Source of the DNA: JANQUM01 sp047630355
GTDB lineage: Bacteria; Bacteroidota; Bacteroidia; Cytophagales; Spirosomataceae
Assembly: GCA_047630355.1 (NCBI GenBank)
Contig: JBLHXN010000015.1
Location: forward strand, 1-47,197
Direction: 5' to 3'
DNA: 47,197 bases
A program made the position numbers and the translations under genes. Under the pieces are notes generated by a model. That model saw nothing but the letters and a program-made list of their open reading frames with translations. It was not told the DNA's origin and searched no databases. Shown here piece by piece: positions 1 through 8,838 of the stretch (the stretch's first letter is position 1; every line of letters starts with the position of its first letter).

Positions 1-447
1 ATACTTTAGCTTCCCATCTTGCATGAAATACGTGCTGATCAGTTTGTTGTTTTTACGACGAGTTTCAAAAAGTTTGAATAGGTGTTTGTTTCCTTCGGGC
101 TTTACGGCTAATATAAAATCCCAATTGTTATCCCTGATTTGTTTGACATTTGGGGCATTGGAGTAGAGGGCATCTTCAACGAAAAGAAACTTTTCTTGTG
201 TTTAATGTATTGACAACCAATTCATTAAACGCTTGTTGGCATTGCGTTCACAATCATTCTTCTGTTCCCCGTCTTGGCATTGTATGGGTTCGCTTCCTAC
301 TATAAAAACCTCTGACTGCCCGGGATGGACTATAACGGCACACAACATCGAATGATGGTAGGTAACCTCCCCGTTTTTATGCGTTTTACTTAGGCAGCCC
401 TCACAATGAATCTTTTTGGACGAAAAGTACTCTACCCCATCTACACG
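1..447 (-). pseudogene. Remnant DDE transposase, ISNCY-like, cut by window edge
   Basis: The - strand reads RVDGVEYFSSKKIHCEGCL, then a QDGEQKNDCERNANKR segment, which matches the central part of ISNCY-type transposases (first catalytic Asp in VDG, then a Cys-rich FSS..IHC..CL segment). The frame hits an in-frame TAA at 202-204, yet continues without any shift below it as TQEKFLFVEDALYSNAPN and on to the window edge, so the stop is a nonsense mutation. The N-terminal part is missing: homology starts exactly at 447, where the terminal repeat of the neighbouring ISKra4-like element ends. The family assignment is by motif memory only; inactivation is clear. Confidence 0.7.
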
Positions 448-1704
448 GGTGTAGGACAAGTTTATTAAGCAGCTTTTCTAATTGCATTTTTAACGAGGTT
501 CCACCTTTTGCTATGGTAAGCGACTCTAAGATTTGCCACTTGCTGCAATCCCTTTGGCGTCCATCTTTGGCCTGATTTTTTCAACCTTGCCTGTACGATT
601 TGTTTATTCGCTGATTCAATCGGTCCTGAGCCTATCATTAAGCCCTTTTCTTGGTAGGTTTTGTAGTTCATTCTGTGCTTATTGTTCTCCAAATAGGTCA
701 ATAATTGTTGCTTTAGTTTGTTATTGTTTCCTTTGCAGTCGATATCCATAACGTCCAAGATAGTTTCACTTACTTCATCATTAAGCAAACGGGTTTCTTG
801 CAATTTAATCCATTCCTGAGCCGATTTGTCGTCTTTGAAGACCATTTTAGCCCAATTGCCAATCTTTTCAATGGCGTGGTAATAATCAAGGATTTGGATA
901 GCTTCTGGGTAATTCTCCGTCCAAAAATCCCATATCCAACGGGCTCCATCTGCGATGGCAACAAGGTTGGTTTTGTGGGAGATGCGTCTTTCAAACTTTT
1001 CCAAGAAAGCCTCGTCTGCCTAGGTGAACTACATAGTCACTTGCTCGAATCCACCCTCTTTCTTTAACTTGAATCAACTCTTGATCAGCGAACACCCGCC
1101 CTAACTTTACTTCTTTCCAGCCTTGTTTTCTGATAAAGCCCATACTGCCGTCCATCATCGCATAATGCAAACTATCGTCCATAGGAGTCATTTCATCTTC
1201 GTTCAGGGACGTCTCTAATTCCTCGCCATATTTGTGACATATTCGCTCTATTTGCTTGTCAGAGAGCGTTATGCCGCCTATCCGCTTTAAGTTTTCACTT
1301 GCTTCATCGAACGTTAGTTGTTGCCCCACATAGCACCCTAATTCCTGCAAATATTTACTGACCCGAAACCCTTTTTTGCCTTCATTAGCCAAGCATTGAC
1401 CGTTTTTTACTGAACTGTCGCCGTAGCACGTGATCATTTTTTTTACAGTAGAACTTTCCTGAACTGATAACTCAAAGAGACCTTTGTTAAATTCTTGGCA
1501 AAATTCCACAGAGCTCCGTTCGTAGCGGTACGCCGTCCTGGTCATAGCCATCAGTCTGATTTTCCTGACTTGATTTCCAAATTAAATACTTAGTGTATAA
1601 TGCCTCAAATTTAGCTTTATCCGTATCTTCCATATCTGACAAACATTGGTCATTTTGCCCAAAAACTGACACTTTTTAAGTCATATCCAAACTTGTTCTA
1701 TACC
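448..1704 (-). mobile_element. ISKra4-like insertion sequence, about 1257 bp
   Basis: The element is bounded by a 16-bp inverted repeat with two mismatches: ggtgtaggacaagttt at 448-463 and aaacttgttctatacc at 1689-1704. It encloses a broken ISKra4-family transposase on the - strand, whose stop codon lies two bases inside the left repeat. The flanks do not carry a matching target duplication (ending catctacacg on the left, starting cctctttttt on the right), and they belong to two unrelated genes, a transposase and a barrel protein. A simple insertion into one target therefore does not explain the locus; an adjacent deletion or recombination between copies is likely. Confidence 0.75.
465..1672 (-). 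pseudogene. ISKra4-family transposase, two frameshifts
   Basis: The gene is in three frames. 1672 to about 1550 gives the N-terminus (GTG at 1672; the ATG of MEDTDKAKFEALY at 1633 is a better start). 1551 to about 1015 carries the first catalytic Asp in YAMMDGSMGF. 1004 to 465 carries the second Asp in VAIADGARWIWDFW and the Glu in IGSGPIESANKQ, followed by the typical C-terminal QRWTPKGLQQVANLR. The second junction is near 1018-1023, where VVHLG must join ADEAFLEKFERR by skipping one base. The DDE triad is complete across frames, so this was a full transposase. A programmed shift is possible in some IS families, but two shifts and no slippery heptamer favour decay. Confidence 0.8.
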
Positions 1705-2997
1705 CCTCTTTTTTCACTGACTTAGCAACCATTTCGTCGTAGTTTTTGCCATCAGTATTATTGTTATTAGCGATTTTACGAGCCTCTTTTGACCTGCTTC
1801 CAATAATGAAATCAACAGATAGACCGTACATCATTGATGTTGATAATTTATCAGGGTCAATGTCTTTAGTAGCTAGTTCATTAGATGTTAACAAAGCCTT
1901 TGCGTAAGCTGACCATTTGAAAGCTCTTGAAAAAGGAAGATCAAGACCTAAACCACCTGAAACGAACGGAGTATTTTCGTCGCTTGCAGCAGTTCCGTCA
2001 ATCTGGAAACCACTTAACGGGTCAATAACACCACCACCAATGTTAAGATAAGGAGCGATACCCTGTCCGGTAGATAATTTGAATTTACCTTCACCACCGT
2101 ATAATGCTAACCGGTTAAAGCTTGAGAAGTAACCATCGTCCATGCTTCTTAAATAGAATGCTCTCAAACCTACGTAAGGACCGAAATCAAAACCAGAGCT
2201 AACTCCGGTGAATTTTGTGTCAGCGTACGGAAGACCGTCGCCGAAATTGATCTGACTAGCCGTTACCTTAATTGGTAAACTCAAACCACGGAAACCATTT
2301 GAGAAATTCTCCATATAGGCTTTATCGGTATCTGTCATTTCTCCCGGGCGGCGACCACCTAAGTATAATAAGATAGATGCTCGGTAAGACCAGTTGTTGA
2401 TTGAGACGTTTTCGAAATCAACACCGTCAACACTAATTTTAGCTTGCTCTAATTCGTCAATAAGGTTACGAACCGGTGAAAACCGTTGAATGAAGTGTTT
2501 ACTGCTTGTAAAGCTAGCGTGTAACGGTCTCCAAGGCTAAACTGAAGTCCATCACCACCTGAGAAGAAAATGTTTTGCGGTTGCTTGAACTGTCAGACAT
2601 AAGCAATCTCTCAATGTCTTGAATACCTGTATCAGCCGTTAAAAACGATACGAGACCACCTTTTGCTAAGTTTAGTTTCAATTCTTCGCTACAACGCTTT
2701 ACAGTAATATCTTGCTCGGCGAGTAAGGAACTGTCTAATGTTGTCAAAATCGAAGTTTGAGAAATCACGCTGCAAATTTATTGATTGCAGGTAGTTTGCT
2801 CGTAATTCAACGAACTGACCGAAGCCAAAACCAAATTGACCCCCGATGGAATAACCATCGCTGAGTCCCGTATTTTTTCCCCAATTTGAATACTCAATGG
2901 ACGGAGGTAATGTGTAGCTAATGCCCTTTACCTGGGCTTGTAGTGCTTGTGTGCCTACGACCAAGAATAGGAGTAAAAGTTGAAGTCTATTTTTCAT
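1705..2997 (-). pseudogene. Outer-membrane beta-barrel protein, frameshifted and 3'-truncated
   Basis: The start at 2997 gives a clear signal peptide (MKNRLQLLLLFLVVGTQALQAQ) and barrel-like sequence FGQFVELRANYLQS. The frame then changes at least three times between about 2750 and 2480: AEQDITVKRCSEELKLNLAK in one frame, FFSGGDGLQFSLGDRYTLAL in another, and SPVRNLIDELEQAKISVDGV in the last. That final frame runs open through FGPYVGLRAFYLRS and ends inside the IS, whose bases supply the last nine residues (GYRTSLDMT). Barrel-type alternation and glycine/aromatic content indicate a porin-like outer-membrane protein, perhaps with a further C-terminal domain lost to the IS junction. It is not functional as it stands. 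Confidence 0.75.
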
Positions 2998-3224
2998 GTG
3001 TGTGAATGTATTACTTAAAATTATTCATCATAGATGTTTACAATCTTAACCATAAAATTGCGTTCCGAAGAAATCGGAATAAAACTCATGAGGAAACGGC
3101 AGTCTAAAATTCCACGGTGTAAGCAAATTCTAATACTTTGCGAATATGTGCCCGTTTCTGTGTGGGAATCGGGAATGTTGAAATGCAAAAGTGTAGCGGT
3201 TCTTTCCCTATTGAGCAAAAGAAA
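2998..3224. other. Intergenic stretch, no gene seen
   Basis: Between the broken barrel gene and the terminator of the DUF2490 gene. Short open frames exist on both strands but overlap each other and have no recognisable domain, signal peptide or ribosome site. The upstream region of the barrel gene must lie here, but no convincing -7 element could be picked. Confidence 0.5.
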
Positions 3225-3270
3225 ACGCTAATTTGAGAAAATAAAAGCCTTTAGCTTCTCAGATTAGCGT
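3225..3270 (-). terminator. Rho-independent terminator for the DUF2490 gene
   Basis: Arms 3225-3239 (acgctaatttgagaa) and 3256-3270 (ttctcagattagcgt) pair over 15 bp with one mismatch around a 16-base loop. On the - strand the stem is followed by ttttcttttg. It lies about 33 bases past the stop of the DUF2490 gene. The + strand side lacks a T run, so it works one way. Confidence 0.8.
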
Positions 3271-3303
3271 TGTACAAACAGGCGTGGAGGAACTGCCTTA
3301 ATA

Positions 3304-3999
3304 TCAGAAATTATGATGTAAACTGATTTGAGTTTGTCCTTTTGCCCAATTATTCGTCGTTTGTTTCATCCAACCTCCTTGAACCCGAAGGTTATCTTTT
3401 AAGCCGAAACCCAAACCAAGGTATGTACGGTTTCGGTCAAATAACTCGACGGTTCTGTCATTACCAATATTACGCTGTCCGTTGATGAATATCTCGTTAT
3501 AAAGTGCGGCGTAAACGGTTCCTTTCTTTAGCTCAGTAGCGTTCAGCGGCACATTGAGAAAAAGATTGTAACGATAGCGGGTCCGGAAATCCTGATTCTG
3601 CACCCAACGCTGTTCGTACCTCATCCGGTGAGTAAGGTAAAATCGATTCCCTACCTTTTGCGGAATGAGAGCTTCTTGGTAAACACGGTTCTCATTTACA
3701 TTATTTGTTCCTTCGCCAAATTGCCCGGTGGTGATATTAGCGTAACCAGCGGCGAATAAAATATTGGCATTTTTAGGAGTATACGTGACGCCTGTACGAA
3801 GCAGCAATTGTTCTAAGTCCGTTCCGACATTCCAGAGGCGAAGTTGATAATCTCCCTGTATCCCAAACTGACTATTCTTTATTTTTTTCTGAAAGAAATA
3901 CATGTACCAAGAGCCAAGTTGGTCCTCATCCGGACCACCTTGAGCCATCGAAGAAAAGGTTATCGCAAATAAAATAGCGGCGGTAAGGAATAGTTTCAT
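3304..3999 (-). CDS. DUF2490 family outer-membrane protein
   Basis: The 231-residue protein starts at the ATG at 3999, giving the signal peptide MKLFLTAAILFAITFSSMAQ; an upstream ATG at 4011 adds four residues before it and is less likely. The mature part opens with QLGSWYMYFFQKKIKNSQFG and continues with alternating aromatic strands (HRMRYEQRWV, TRYRYNLFLN, RTYLGLGFGL) and ends in HHNF, a terminal Phe typical of outer-membrane barrels. This is the DUF2490 pattern seen in many Bacteroidetes. Its function is unknown. It stands alone with its own terminator. Confidence 0.88.
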   Translation of the reverse strand: MKLFLTAAILFAITFSSMAQGGPDEDQLGSWYMYFFQKKIKNSQFGIQGDYQLRLWNVGTDLEQLLLRTGVTYTPKNANILFAAGYANITTGQFGEGTNNVNENRVYQEALIPQKVGNRFYLTHRMRYEQRWVQNQDFRTRYRYNLFLNVPLNATELKKGTVYAALYNEIFINGQRNIGNDRTVELFDRNRTYLGLGFGLKDNLRVQGGWMKQTTNNWAKGQTQISLHHNF

Positions 4000-4338
4000 A
4001 ATCTGGTGCATTAAAAGTAAATAAGCCCGACAATTTGACTGGTGTGGAGGTTATAAACCGCCCCCACAATTAGCACGTTTTCCCTTGCAAACTGATTGCT
4101 CAGAACTGGCTCAAGACCACGCAGAAGCTTTACCTGTTGCAAGACGTTTTCCCTCACCGCAATACTTATACGCTTCTGCGGGATCTGAGGTGCGGCTTTT
4201 GGTAATTAAAGCCGCTGGCTTTTTGGCGTTTAAAAAAGTAATAATGGGAATGCGTGATACATATACTGTTGGGTGGAAAACACCCTGCACCACCATCGTA
4301 CAGCTTAATCGATAAAATAAATAGTTTTAAAAGTCAAT
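4000..4338. repeat. Hairpin-dense intergenic region
   Basis: No credible gene. Four inverted repeats follow one another: an imperfect hairpin 4042-4067 built on ggttataaacc; a long-range 9-bp pair 4120-4128/4172-4180 (cgcagaagc/gcttctgcg); a perfect 8-bp stem 4192-4199/4208-4215 (gcggcttt/aaagccgc); and gggtg/caccc at 4271-4275/4281-4285. Stem sequences use all four bases and sit between a gene start and a gene end, so they are not simple terminators. A dispersed palindromic repeat or a structured RNA are both possible. Confidence 0.6.
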
Positions 4339-6228
4339 TCAAACCCCTACTTCTTCCAAAACCTTTTCTACCACAATATCTTTTTCGATTCGGAGGTTAT
4401 CGATGATAAATAACTGTCGGTCGGGCGTGTTTTTACCCATGTAGTAAGACAGCACTTTCTTGATGGAAGATTCTCTGTCGAGAATTACGGGATCAAGTCG
4501 AATTTCTTCGCCGATAAAATTTTCAAATTCATGCGGTGAGATTTCACCAAGACCTTTAAATCGGGTAATCTCGGGTCTGCCGCCGAGTTCGTTTATTGCT
4601 GCTACTTTTTCTTCGTCTGAGTAGCAATACATTGTCGTTTTCTTATTCCGAACTCTAAAAAGCGGAGTTTGGAGAATGAACAAATGCCCTTCTCTAACCA
4701 AGTCGGGAAAAAACTGCAAAAAGAATGTTAACAATAATAGCCGAATGTGAGAACCGTCAACGTCGGCGTCGGTGGCAATTATTATTTTATTGTACCGCAA
4801 CCCGTCAATGCCGTTTTCAATATCGAGGGCGTGTTGGAGAAGATTAAATTCTTCGTTTTCGTAAACCACTTTTTTCGTCAATCCATGGCAGTTGAGTGGT
4901 TTTCCCCGTAAGCTGAAAACAGCTTGCGTCAGCGGGTCACGGGCTTTGGTAATCGAACCACTTGCCGAGTCTCCTTCGGTGATGAAGAGCATGGTTTCCT
5001 GATAATTTTCAAACGATACGTCTTGTAAATGGTATTTACAGTCTCGTAATTTTTTATTATGCAAGTTGGCTTTTTTCGCCCGTTCGTTCGCCAGTTTTTT
5101 TACTCCCGCTAATTCCTTTCTTTCTCGCTCAGACTGCTCAATCCGCTTTTTTAGGGCGTTGTGTGTTTCAGGATTCATGTGGAGGAAATTGTCCACTTTT
5201 AATTTTACGAAGTCATTTATAAAAGTCCGAACTGTCTGGGCATCATCTTCCGGCGACATAGTAATCGAACCAAGCTTCGTCTTTGTTTGAGATTCAAAAA
5301 CGGGTTCCTGCACCCGAATCGAAATTGCTGAAATCACCGATTGTCGAACATCTTCGGCGGCGTAATCTTTACCGTAGTGTTCTCGTACTGCTTTTACAAT
5401 AGATTCCCGAAACGCCGATAGGTGTGTTCCGCCTTGCGTAGTATTTTGTCCGTTTACAAAGGAGTAGTATTCTTCTCCGTACTGGTTACCGTGAGAAAAA
5501 GCAAATTCAATATCATCGCCTTTCTGGTGAATGATTGGGTAGCGAAGTGTTTCAATATCGGTTTTGCGTTCCAGCAAATCAAGTAGTCCACGTTTTGAAA
5601 GGAACTTCTTGCCGTTGTATTCCAAGGTCAACCCCGCGTTGAGGTAGCAGTAATTCCACAGCATATTTTCGACAAATTGTGGAATGTAGCTGTACTTTTT
5701 AAATACTGAAGTGTCAGGTTCAAACTCTACCAGAGTGCCGTTTGGTTTGTTAGTGGCTTCGAGCGGTGATTTTTTTAAAATTTTACCTTTAGAGAAAGTC
5801 GCCCAGGCAGCTTGACCGTCACGAAACGCATGTACTTTAAAATATTCGGAAAGGGCATTCACCGCTTTTGTTCCCACACCGTTTAATCCAACGGATTTCT
5901 GAAACGCTTTACTATCGTACTTTGCCCCGGTATTTATTTTGGAAACTACGTCAACTACTTTTCCGAGTGGAATTCCTCGTCCGTAGTCACGAACAGAGAC
6001 TTTACCTTCGTTCATCGAAATCTCAATTGATTTTCCGTGACCCATTGCGTACTCGTCAATGCAATTATCGAGCACTTCTTTTAGCATAACATATATTCCG
6101 TCATCAGGCGAAGAACCGTCTCCGAGCTTTCCTATGTACATACCTGGCCGCAACCGAATGTGTTCTTTCCAATCAAGTGAGCGTATGCTATCTTCGTCGT
6201 ATCTTACTTTGGAGCTATCTTGAGCCAT
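4339..6228 (-). CDS. parE: DNA topoisomerase IV subunit B (type IIA ATPase subunit)
   Basis: The 629-residue length fits ParE and is shorter than most GyrB. The N-terminal GHKL ATPase shows EVLDNCIDEYA (catalytic Glu and Mg-binding Asn), VRDYGRGIP and GLNGVGTKAVNALS. The transducer domain is followed by the TOPRIM motifs LFITEGDSASGS, FSLRGKPLNC and IIATDADVDGSHIRLLLLTF, with the acidic residues intact. The C-terminus carries ITRFKGLGEISPHEF. With subunit A (ParC) it would pass and decatenate DNA duplexes. ParC often sits next to parE, but none is present here. GyrB is the alternative; length favours ParE. Start at ATG 6228. Confidence 0.88.
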   Translation of the reverse strand: MAQDSSKVRYDEDSIRSLDWKEHIRLRPGMYIGKLGDGSSPDDGIYVMLKEVLDNCIDEYAMGHGKSIEISMNEGKVSVRDYGRGIPLGKVVDVVSKINTGAKYDSKAFQKSVGLNGVGTKAVNALSEYFKVHAFRDGQAAWATFSKGKILKKSPLEATNKPNGTLVEFEPDTSVFKKYSYIPQFVENMLWNYCYLNAGLTLEYNGKKFLSKRGLLDLLERKTDIETLRYPIIHQKGDDIEFAFSHGNQYGEEYYSFVNGQNTTQGGTHLSAFRESIVKAVREHYGKDYAAEDVRQSVISAISIRVQEPVFESQTKTKLGSITMSPEDDAQTVRTFINDFVKLKVDNFLHMNPETHNALKKRIEQSERERKELAGVKKLANERAKKANLHNKKLRDCKYHLQDVSFENYQETMLFITEGDSASGSITKARDPLTQAVFSLRGKPLNCHGLTKKVVYENEEFNLLQHALDIENGIDGLRYNKIIIATDADVDGSHIRLLLLTFFLQFFPDLVREGHLFILQTPLFRVRNKKTTMYCYSDEEKVAAINELGGRPEITRFKGLGEISPHEFENFIGEEIRLDPVILDRESSIKKVLSYYMGKNTPDRQLFIIDNLRIEKDIVVEKVLEEVGV

Positions 6229-6357
6229 TTATATATTCTATAGTGTTGTATGAATTGATTGTAAATTTAACGTTTTTTTTACTCAAATGAAGCGTCTGTA
6301 TGTTAACTTATTTTAGACATATTCGCCGAAATTTAATGACTACTGGCAAATCTTGCG

Positions 6358-6366
6358 TTAATTTGC
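6358..6366 (+). promoter_or_regulatory. Possible -7 element of the polysaccharide export operon
   Basis: ttaatttgc resembles the Bacteroidetes -7 consensus TAnnTTTG with one mismatch, 63 bases before the chosen ATG at 6430. No clear -33 TTG is visible, so this is a weak call. Confidence 0.35.
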
Positions 6367-6429
6367 ACGTTGTTTCAAAACACTGTAGAAATATTGCTTA
6401 GTAAAATTAATAAACCGCTCCTTTTCGAA

Positions 6430-8829
6430 ATGAAAATTCACATCAAGTTTAGCAGAAAGCTATCATTGGCTATAGTTTTCCTTTCTATAACCGGAATTTC
6501 AATAGCCCAAACGGCTCCCGCTCCACAGGGTGCGGGTTCAAGTACCTCCCAAGCAGCGGGTAGTAATCAGGCTGCTGCGGCGAATCAAGGTACAGTACCT
6601 AATAATAACGCCACGTTGAGTGGGTTAGCTGATACAACTCAATTACAAAACCTGCCTCCGGCGGGACTGCCAGTTTCTCAACCTAAGACGGTTTTGGAAC
6701 GCGTGTTTGGTTATAATTTATTTAGTACAGTTAAACTGGATGCAATCAGCACTACCGCAAATATTACTACACCTAATAACTACGTTTTAGGACCTGGAGA
6801 CGAACTCGTGATTGACATCACAAACGTAGACGGTTATTCGCAGCAGCTTGAAACCGTAACGGTGAATCGAGATGGAAACATAACCGTTCCGAAAGCTGGA
6901 TTGATTTACGTGGGTGGAAGTTCGATTTTACAAGCAAAACGCAAAATAGCTGCGGTACTTGGTAAGTTTTATGGCGGAATCTCAACTAGTGCAAGAGGTG
7001 GTTCAACCACTCTGAATTTATCACTTGGGCAGCCCAGAAGCATTACGGTGCAAATATTGGGTGAAGTTAATGCTCCCGGAACGTATTCAGTTACGTCACT
7101 GACAAGTATGATGAATGCTCTTTACCTGTCCGGAGGTCCGAACGAAATAGGAACCTTCAGAAAGGTTAATCTTGTAAGGAACAACGAAATAGCCGCTACG
7201 CTTGATTTATACGATATTCTGACAAAGGGCTTTTCCCCATCGGATGTTTTATTAAGAGATCAGGATGTGATTCAGGTGGGTACTTTCGTCTCAAGAATGG
7301 CAGTTGAAGGTAATGTGAAGCGACCGGGCTTATTTGAACTTTTGCCGGGACAAAGGTTGATTGACTTGGTAAATTACGCTGGTGGTTTCGGACCCGATGC
7401 TTATTCAAAGCAATTAAAAGTATATCGTAATACTTCGCGTGAGAAAAGAATAGTAAATGTCAATAAGATTGATTTTGATGCTTTTGCAATGAATGATGGT
7501 GACTCATTGGTTGTTGACCAAGTACTCAAACGTTTTGAGAATTTAGTAACCATAGAAGGAGCTGTTTTCCGTCCCGGAGAATTTTCTTTAGATAATAATC
7601 CTACGTTATTAAGTCTTATAGAATCGGCAGAAGGTTTTCAGGAAGATGCACTTATCGGACGCATAACGATTTTACGTTCAAACGAACTGTTGGAGTTTGT
7701 GAACATTCCGGTAAACGTGCGTAACATCATGGACGGAGCAACCGAGGATATCAAACTAAGAAGGGAAGACCAGGTTATTGTACCTTCCATATTTTCCCTT
7801 AATGAACCATCAACGGTTCGGATTCAGGGTGCTGTAAATAACCCGCTTGTGTTGGATGGTGGAATAAGCTTAGCTTATGTGAAAGGACTTACATTAAAAG
7901 ATGTTTTAGTAGAGGCGGGTGGATTAAGAGAGTCTGCCTCTTTGGGCAGGGTAGAAGTGGCACGGAGAAAAAGAAACGTAGATCCTACCTCTTTGGACGC
8001 TGCAATCTCAGAAATTTTCTATTTTGATGTTGATCCCAACCTTAATTTTGCCGCAGGAGGTTCGGAGTTTGAACTACGCCCCTACGATGAGATATTTGTG
8101 CGGACATCACCTAATTACGTTGCTCAAACGTTTGCAACAATTGAAGGTGAAGTACTTTTTCCATCCAACTATGCATTGAGGTCGAAAGATGAAAAAATTT
8201 CAGACCTGATAGCCCGTGCGGGAAATTTATCACCGCTTGCTTTTGTAGAAGGAGCAACGCTTATTAGAAGAATTCAACTGAGTGAGCAAGAAATCAAGCT
8301 TAGACAAGAAACGTTGTTAGATATTCAAAGAGGAGCACAAAACAACGAAGTAGTGAGCACCGAAGAAATTGACCCGACTGAGATGGAAGCTATTGGTATA
8401 GACCTGAGGAAAATTTTAGCTAATCCCGGTTCTAAAGATGATATGATTCTCATCGATGGCGACGTTGTTCGTATTCCGAAGCGGCTCGAAACGGTGCGGG
8501 TACAAGGAGAAGTCCTTTATCCTACGTCGGTTCGTTTCCAGAATAATAAGAACTTTATAGATTACATATCAGAATCAGGCGGATTTAATAAAAAAGCTCA
8601 AAAATCGTTAGCTTACGTACTCTATCCCAACGGCTCAGTAGATAGAACGCGAAGGTTTTTATTCGTAAATATCTACCCGGATATTGAGCCAGGTTCTGAA
8701 ATTATCATACCAAGACGAACTGTAAATACACAGCAGAAAATTGCCCAGACAAACTCATTGGTTGGAACCATTACGGCAAGCGTAACGGGATTACTTACGC
8801 TATTCACTCTTTTACAATTTCGAAACTAA
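6430..8829 (+). CDS. Wza-like polysaccharide export outer-membrane protein with multiple SLBB domains
   Basis: The start is placed at ATG 6430, which yields the signal peptide KLSLAIVFLSITGISIAQ; the frame is open 60 bases further but only with a TTG. After a low-complexity Ala/Gln/Asn linker comes the Poly_export domain (YVLGPGDELVIDITNV ... GNITVPKAG). About six SLBB repeats follow, each beginning with an xxxxGxVxxP-like strand: VQILGEVNAPGTY, VEGNVKRPGLFE, IEGAVFRPGEFS, IQGAVNNPLVLDG, IEGEVLFPSNYAL, VQGEVLYPTSVRF. A hydrophobic helix near the C-terminus (LVGTITASVTGLLTLFTLLQF) suits the membrane-crossing helix of Wza. The protein should form the periplasm-to-surface channel. It is first in a five-gene operon with 5-10 base gaps. 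Confidence 0.92.
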   Translation: MKIHIKFSRKLSLAIVFLSITGISIAQTAPAPQGAGSSTSQAAGSNQAAAANQGTVPNNNATLSGLADTTQLQNLPPAGLPVSQPKTVLERVFGYNLFSTVKLDAISTTANITTPNNYVLGPGDELVIDITNVDGYSQQLETVTVNRDGNITVPKAGLIYVGGSSILQAKRKIAAVLGKFYGGISTSARGGSTTLNLSLGQPRSITVQILGEVNAPGTYSVTSLTSMMNALYLSGGPNEIGTFRKVNLVRNNEIAATLDLYDILTKGFSPSDVLLRDQDVIQVGTFVSRMAVEGNVKRPGLFELLPGQRLIDLVNYAGGFGPDAYSKQLKVYRNTSREKRIVNVNKIDFDAFAMNDGDSLVVDQVLKRFENLVTIEGAVFRPGEFSLDNNPTLLSLIESAEGFQEDALIGRITILRSNELLEFVNIPVNVRNIMDGATEDIKLRREDQVIVPSIFSLNEPSTVRIQGAVNNPLVLDGGISLAYVKGLTLKDVLVEAGGLRESASLGRVEVARRKRNVDPTSLDAAISEIFYFDVDPNLNFAAGGSEFELRPYDEIFVRTSPNYVAQTFATIEGEVLFPSNYALRSKDEKISDLIARAGNLSPLAFVEGATLIRRIQLSEQEIKLRQETLLDIQRGAQNNEVVSTEEIDPTEMEAIGIDLRKILANPGSKDDMILIDGDVVRIPKRLETVRVQGEVLYPTSVRFQNNKNFIDYISESGGFNKKAQKSLAYVLYPNGSVDRTRRFLFVNIYPDIEPGSEIIIPRRTVNTQQKIAQTNSLVGTITASVTGLLTLFTLLQFRN

Positions 8830-8838
8830 TTTTCTATA

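Noticed and set aside
991..1023. Programmed frameshift in the ISKra4-like transposase
   Set aside because: No slippery heptamer or downstream stem is visible at the junction, and a second frameshift is present; decay explains it better.
4111..4296. Open frame of 61 codons on the - strand (and one on the + strand, 4085-4315)
   Set aside because: Both run through the inverted-repeat region, show no domain or signal, and overlap each other.
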